DNA of 61,751 nt from Planctomycetota bacterium (GTDB lineage: Bacteria; Planctomycetota; Planctomycetia; Pirellulales; UBA1268): the NCBI GenBank assembly GCA_018970605.1, contig JAGWWA010000005.1, positions 1 through 61,751 on the forward strand, given 5' to 3'. The notes beneath the pieces were generated by a model that made no database searches, was not told the origin of the DNA, and saw only the letters and a list, made by a program, of their open reading frames with translations. A program made the position numbers and the translations under genes. Shown in pieces: positions 61,709-61,751 of the stretch. Every line of letters starts with the position of its first letter. Within the stretch, counting starts at the first letter, position 1.

Positions 61709-61751
61709 GGTGACATCCCGCGATTCAAAACGTGCGGCAGCCGACGGAGAG

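Overview
The window is GC-rich DNA from a planctomycete, most likely of the Pirellulales type. The support is the combination of families: DUF1559 pseudopilins, PEP-CTERM beta-helix proteins, a LEPR-XLL N-terminal tag, dockerin-like EF-hand pairs, several sulfatases, Tat-exported Gfo/Idh/MocA and sugar-isomerase proteins, and a giant ThuA/PVC-propeller/cytochrome c protein. No tRNA, rRNA, CRISPR array or transposase gene was recognised by eye.

Layout. 0.1-4.4 kb: a BaeRF3-type protein, convergent with a PEP-CTERM gene overlapping a sugar isomerase/epimerase gene by 4 nt. 4.4-5.3 kb: a gene-free, repeat-bearing spacer ending in the hairpin-rich ole leader. 5.3-10.1 kb: a complete olefin locus, oleA, a fused oleBC and oleD. 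10.1-14.1 kb: an inorganic-carbon locus in which an exported beta-carbonic anhydrase, an NhaR-type LysR regulator and cysD run leftward, divergent from an SbtA-type Na+/bicarbonate permease. The shared control region has five helically phased 11-bp repeats. 14.3-17.0 kb: one reading frame joining a PLP C-S lyase to a sulfatase through a signal-peptide-like segment. 17.1-22.8 kb: a leftward operon of Gfo/Idh/MocA, sulfatase, Na+/solute symporter and PhyH dioxygenase. 22.9-25.6 kb: a PEP-CTERM protein followed by a sulfatase.

25.6-48.5 kb is the most unusual part. A ROK regulator is followed by a PEP-CTERM protein of about 515 aa, a PEP-CTERM/dockerin protein of about 900 aa, a DUF1559 pseudopilin and a LEPR-XLL protein of about 1,400 aa with dockerin, discoidin and TIM-barrel-like regions. 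The same four genes then follow in the same order and orientation, preceded by a decayed scrap of the ROK winged helix, so the five-gene unit appears to have duplicated in tandem and lost its second regulator. A phosphodiester glycosidase carrying the same C-terminal beta/dockerin cassette closes the run. I infer a sugar-responsive, cell-surface glycan-handling system; its substrate cannot be read from the sequence.

48.5-61.7 kb: an aldehyde dehydrogenase, Xaa-Pro aminopeptidase, FKBP isomerase, a repeat spacer with a MITE-like element, a Gfo/Idh-like protein lacking EKP, the ThuA/PVC/cytochrome protein, and a leftward operon of aldo/keto reductase, lactonase, Zn-alcohol dehydrogenase and a small membrane protein that looks like oxidative L-fucose (or similar aldose) breakdown. 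Sulfatases, glycosidases and sugar oxidation genes together suggest life on sulfated polysaccharides.
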